Assembly (NCBI RefSeq): GCF_037975245.1
Contig: NC_092568.1
Span: forward strand, 3,472,001 to 3,536,000
Length of the DNA: 64,000 nucleotides
Reading direction: 5' to 3'
DNA from: Apostichopus japonicus
Lineage: Eukaryota > Echinodermata > Holothuroidea > Aspidochirotida > Stichopodidae
Shown here one piece after another: positions 60,901 through 64,000 of the stretch. Every line of letters starts with the position of its first letter. The first letter of the stretch is position 1. Under the pieces are notes generated by a model that saw nothing but the letters and a program-made list of their open reading frames with translations, made no database searches and was not told the DNA's origin. A program made the translations under genes and the position numbers.

Positions 60901-63602
60901 ATACCAAGCAAATGTAATGAAGTGGATCGGTCACATTCGAATCTATACTAGAGCTTGTAATACTACTGAGATGGAAAACGTTGCCATGCTATTCATTTCA
61001 TGCATGAAAGTACATTATGCAAGGATAATGTCACATATTTCACAACAACGATCAAATTATGAAACAAGAAGTTAGTTAGTTGTAACTATAATTTATATTT
61101 GTTTTTTTTTTTAAATTAAATTTCTGTCAGGCCAAGGTAAAATGCAAGTTGAAGTACAAGTAATTGATGAAGTCCATATTCACTTACTACCTCCTGATAA
61201 AGAGAATCAAGCATGTTTAGAAATCGGAGATAAGAACCATTGTGGGAGGGGTGGGGACGTCAGAGCCGCAGAGCAGCCAGGACTAACAAGCCTACATACC
61301 TTATTTGTGCGGGAGCATAATCGCATTGCTGGCTTACTTTATAGCGACCATTCGGACTGGGACGATGATCGCTTATACCAAGAAGCAAGGCAAATTCTTG
61401 TTGCCGTAATGCAGAAAATAACCTACGATGAATTCCTTCCACTGGTGTTGGGGAAAGAAATCATGGACAAATATAAGTTGGGATCATGGAACGGATACGA
61501 TGGATACAATAAAACGGTATTTATACTATACCTTCAATATATTTTCGAGCTTGGTTACAGTAACTCAATAACAACACCGAATATAGTTTCACGATGACGA
61601 CATAAAGACGTTAAAACCGCTTATCTATAGTTGCACATTTAGGCTAACTTTCACTTTTGGCATGATTAAGACAATGACTATAAGTATCTATTAACATTGT
61701 CTTTCATAATTTCAACAACCTTTTTGGTGACCAGGATATAAACAGCGAAGTATAACTTTACATGCAAAACGTTTGTTCAAAATGATGACGAACTTGGCGA
61801 CATATGCAGGCATCAAGTATGAACAAGATAAGATAAAGAATTAATTCTGAGATTGTAGATTTTTGTGCAAAACATTTTCTCGTTTTAGAGTATTATATCT
61901 CGTGCTCAATATGTATATTTTTTGATGTGGTATTGTCAGGGACGGGATTTGAGTTGTGAAAGTGGGGGGGGGGGGGCAAACCTGCCAGCAAGACTATCTA
62001 AGCGGAGCGCCACCATCGGTTGGCGCGGAGCGTACAAGAAATTTTTTGGCTTTACAAACCCTCCAGATGGCCGGAAATGGCACTTCCCGAGTGCTCTAAG
62101 CTGCATGTACCCTTCCTTGAAATATGGATCTCATGTCTGCAATTTGTATCTAGATAGTTAATTATTGTTTAAAAATTTGAAGAGGATTGATAGTAGAATT
62201 ATGGTCAAATGGTGATGTACAACTTTTGTTATACGTCACTATCTAAGCGGAGCGCCATCATCGGTTGGCAAGGAGCGTCGAAATTTTCGATGAAAGGTAC
62301 CCTTAGATCGGTAAAATTAACACCCATATAGGCTTTAAATTGCATCTAAACAATTAATGAACATGTGTAAATTTAGGGAGGGCGGATAGAAGAACTTATA
62401 TGGTGATGTACAACTGAAGCTTATACGTCACTGTTTAGGCGGTGCACCACCATCAGTTGGCACGGCGCGTCGAAATTTAAGCAAAAAGGAAATCCTAGAT
62501 CAGCAAAAATGACACCTCTGGTAACAATAAACTGCATCTAGACAGTTCTTTCCCCCTAAAATTATTAGTATATTGTACACTTGTACCGATCAAGAATATG
62601 TTCAGCACCCACTTCGAAATTCTCCCCGCGGTCCCCACTTCTTGGAGCACTTGGCAAATATTGGGGCTGAACATACCTTTACCCCCCCCCCCCACTTTTT
62701 TTCATGGGGGATAAGCCCCTCAAGTCCACCGGTTCCGTCGCCACTGAAGTCGAGGAGGGGTGATTTCGAGCAGTAAAGAAATTACATCGGCATACGCCAT
62801 TGCATATTGTTGAATGACACGGGGGGGGGGGGGTTGTCATGTGTCAGTGTATAATTATTGATATACCCAATATGCAAATCTGGCTTTCGTAAATCGTTTC
62901 TCTGGATTTAGTTATTCAACGCATTCAGTAGAGCAGCAACGTTGAAAATCAATTCCTGAAGCTAGCACTGTAGCACATGCCGCGGATTCATCACATGCAG
63001 AATTGAATCGCTTGTGTGTTAGCTCCAGGATTCGTAACCTGTGCTGCGAACCATGTGCTAGCTCCAGCTCCAGTTATTCTGCATGCTACATGTTACGATC
63101 TTAAACACAAATTCGACTTAGATTCGAAACAAATAGGCCTATTTGATAGAGCTGTTGTGGGGGGATAACTTCGATTAGGGTTGTGCACATTTGTCTGCAA
63201 AAACGACAAAACTAAGATTTGGGAAAAAGTGGGGGGGCAAATGCCCCCTCTTGCCCCCCCCGTAATCCCGCCCATGGGTATTGTTGTTTATCTAAAACTG
63301 TTCGGTAAATTTTATCTCCAGGTTAATCCTACCATTACAAACGAGTTTGCGGCAGCATTCATGCGTTTCGGTCACAGCATGATACCTGACACCTTAACAC
63401 GTGTAACATCTCTTTATGACCACGACGAATTTCCATCCATTGAAATGCGTAGTTCATTCTTCAACGCCGCTCACATGTACGAGACAGAATATGGATCGGT
63501 TTCTTCGCTACTGCTTGGAATGATATGCTCTAAGCTACTGCCAGTAGACAGACACTTTAGCAAATCTGTATCAACTCATCTCTTTGAGAATCCTCTAACT
63601 GG
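54954..63602 (+). CDS. Secreted animal haem peroxidase (myelo-/ovoperoxidase-like), 3' end beyond window
   Basis: Eight exons in phase: 54954-54967, 56844-56917, 57172-57364, 58157-58353, 59473-59634, 59918-60163, 61131-61516 and 63322-63602 (517 codons so far). The signal peptide [19 protein letters not shown] is split after codon 4. A charged propeptide follows, then the family signature [17 protein letters not shown] and [20 protein letters not shown] supplies Asp203 (haem ester), His204 (distal His) and Asp205. [12 protein letters not shown] is the calcium loop. [19 protein letters not shown] supplies catalytic Arg340 and haem-linking Glu343, followed by [22 protein letters not shown] supplies proximal His442. 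The residue after Glu343 is Gln, so the Met-sulfonium link of myeloperoxidase is absent. An acidic insert (DDEDDE) lies before the calcium loop. The remaining third (NIQRGRDHG region) must lie to the right. It should oxidise halides or tyrosines outside the cell with H2O2; ovoperoxidase-type or immune roles both fit. No Ig or LRR part is seen, so it is not a full peroxidasin. Confidence 0.93.
55996..56810. repeat. (ATCC)n microsatellite, about 204 copies, in peroxidase intron 1
   Basis: 815 bp of uninterrupted ATCC units, ending 33 bp before exon 2 of the peroxidase gene and followed by CATTCA repeats and the TTTTGCAG acceptor. It is open in all plus-strand frames (HPSI repeats) and all minus frames (WMDG repeats); these are not genes. 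Confidence 0.99.
61935..62745 (+). mobile_element. MITE-like sequence with three copies of the GCGGAGCGCC module
   Basis: Located in intron 7 of the peroxidase gene. It starts near CAGGGACGGGATTTGAG, has a poly-G tract, then the module at about 61993-62095, 62238-62310 and 62426-62500 (CTATCTAAGCGGAGCGCC and variants). It ends GGTTCCGTCGCCACTG. The termini match poorly and I found no target duplication, so the borders are approximate. Confidence 0.55.
63150..63280. mobile_element. Truncated end of a poly-G/poly-C MITE
   Basis: AAAGTGGGGGGGCAAATGCC..CCCGTAATCCCGCCCATGGG has the usual poly-G/poly-C hairpin plus CCGCCCATG end seen in family B. It lies just 40 bp before exon 8 of the peroxidase gene. 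The other end was not found. Confidence 0.45.
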
Positions 63603-64000
63603 GTATGCGTCTTTACGAATATATTTTGAAAGGTTTCAAGTGGGAGTTCTGAGTGAGTGAGGTAACGATCTTACTCATACGAGATCCATGGATTCAAAGT
63701 GTTGTATAATGTTTTTCGTTTCAATACTGTGTGAGATATATTTTCATGGTCTTTGTTTATTCGTATCCCTATGTTCGAAGCATAACTGATGGTAAGAAGA
63801 GGTTACCATACATAAATAATAAAACCAACTAGGCATCTTAACCAGAAATACATTACTTTGTATCTTACTTAAAATTAGAAAAAGGAAAACGGAAACAGAT
63901 GAAAGTAAAATTACAAGCATACTTTTCCCATTCTGGTTACGTTCGTTCGTTCTGTTTTCCTTCAATTGAAGAAAAGGAGGCATAGACCTGATTGCCCTTA

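Noticed and set aside
57090-63660. Full-length peroxidasin
   Set aside because: No LRR or Ig exons precede the peroxidase domain; the first exons encode a signal peptide and propeptide directly.

Overview
The window is eukaryotic nuclear DNA. It has split genes with GT-AG introns, no bacterial-style gene packing, long microsatellites and a dense load of transposons. The gene set (a Cys-loop nicotinic receptor with animal-type exon layout, a secreted animal haem peroxidase, multi-Ig membrane receptors) and the repeat set (non-LTR retrotransposon 3' ends, Penelope-like tails, many short hAT-like elements, foldback elements) point to an invertebrate animal. An echinoderm such as a sea cucumber is my best guess; this is inference, not proven from sequence.

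Layout. 1-3.7 kb: retrotransposon debris and a 358-bp AAT microsatellite. 3.7-9.7 kb (+): a decayed copy of a three-Ig-domain type I membrane protein gene. 9.7-13.8 kb: a hAT-like element with a perfect target duplication, then gene-free DNA. 13.8-22.0 kb (-): a nicotinic acetylcholine receptor alpha-type subunit, seven coding exons seen, one 45-bp exon apparently missing. 22-26 kb: repeats, nested short transposons and a decayed second copy of the receptor's first exon. 26.2-36.8 kb: a candidate 10.6-kb foldback element whose two arms are inverted satellite arrays, bounded by a near-perfect 12-bp direct repeat and carrying a broken Ulp1-type (C48) protease gene. 39.4-48.0 kb (+): the intact paralogue of the first Ig gene (493 residues predicted). 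48-54.9 kb: LINE debris, a second, smaller foldback element built from a TTTCGCCCAAC repeat, and a short MITE. 54.95-63.6 kb (+): eight exons of an animal haem peroxidase, running off the right end; an 815-bp ATCC microsatellite ends 33 bp before its second exon.

The three host genes are not an operon and show no obvious common pathway: neurotransmitter receptor, Ig cell-surface receptor, secreted peroxidase. The main history visible is (i) direct duplication of the Ig gene after a LINE had already inserted in intron 1, followed by decay of one copy, and (ii) repeated, nested invasion by short elements with 8-bp target duplications. Exon boundaries were chosen by hand from splice consensus, phase continuity and, for the Ig genes, comparison of the two copies.
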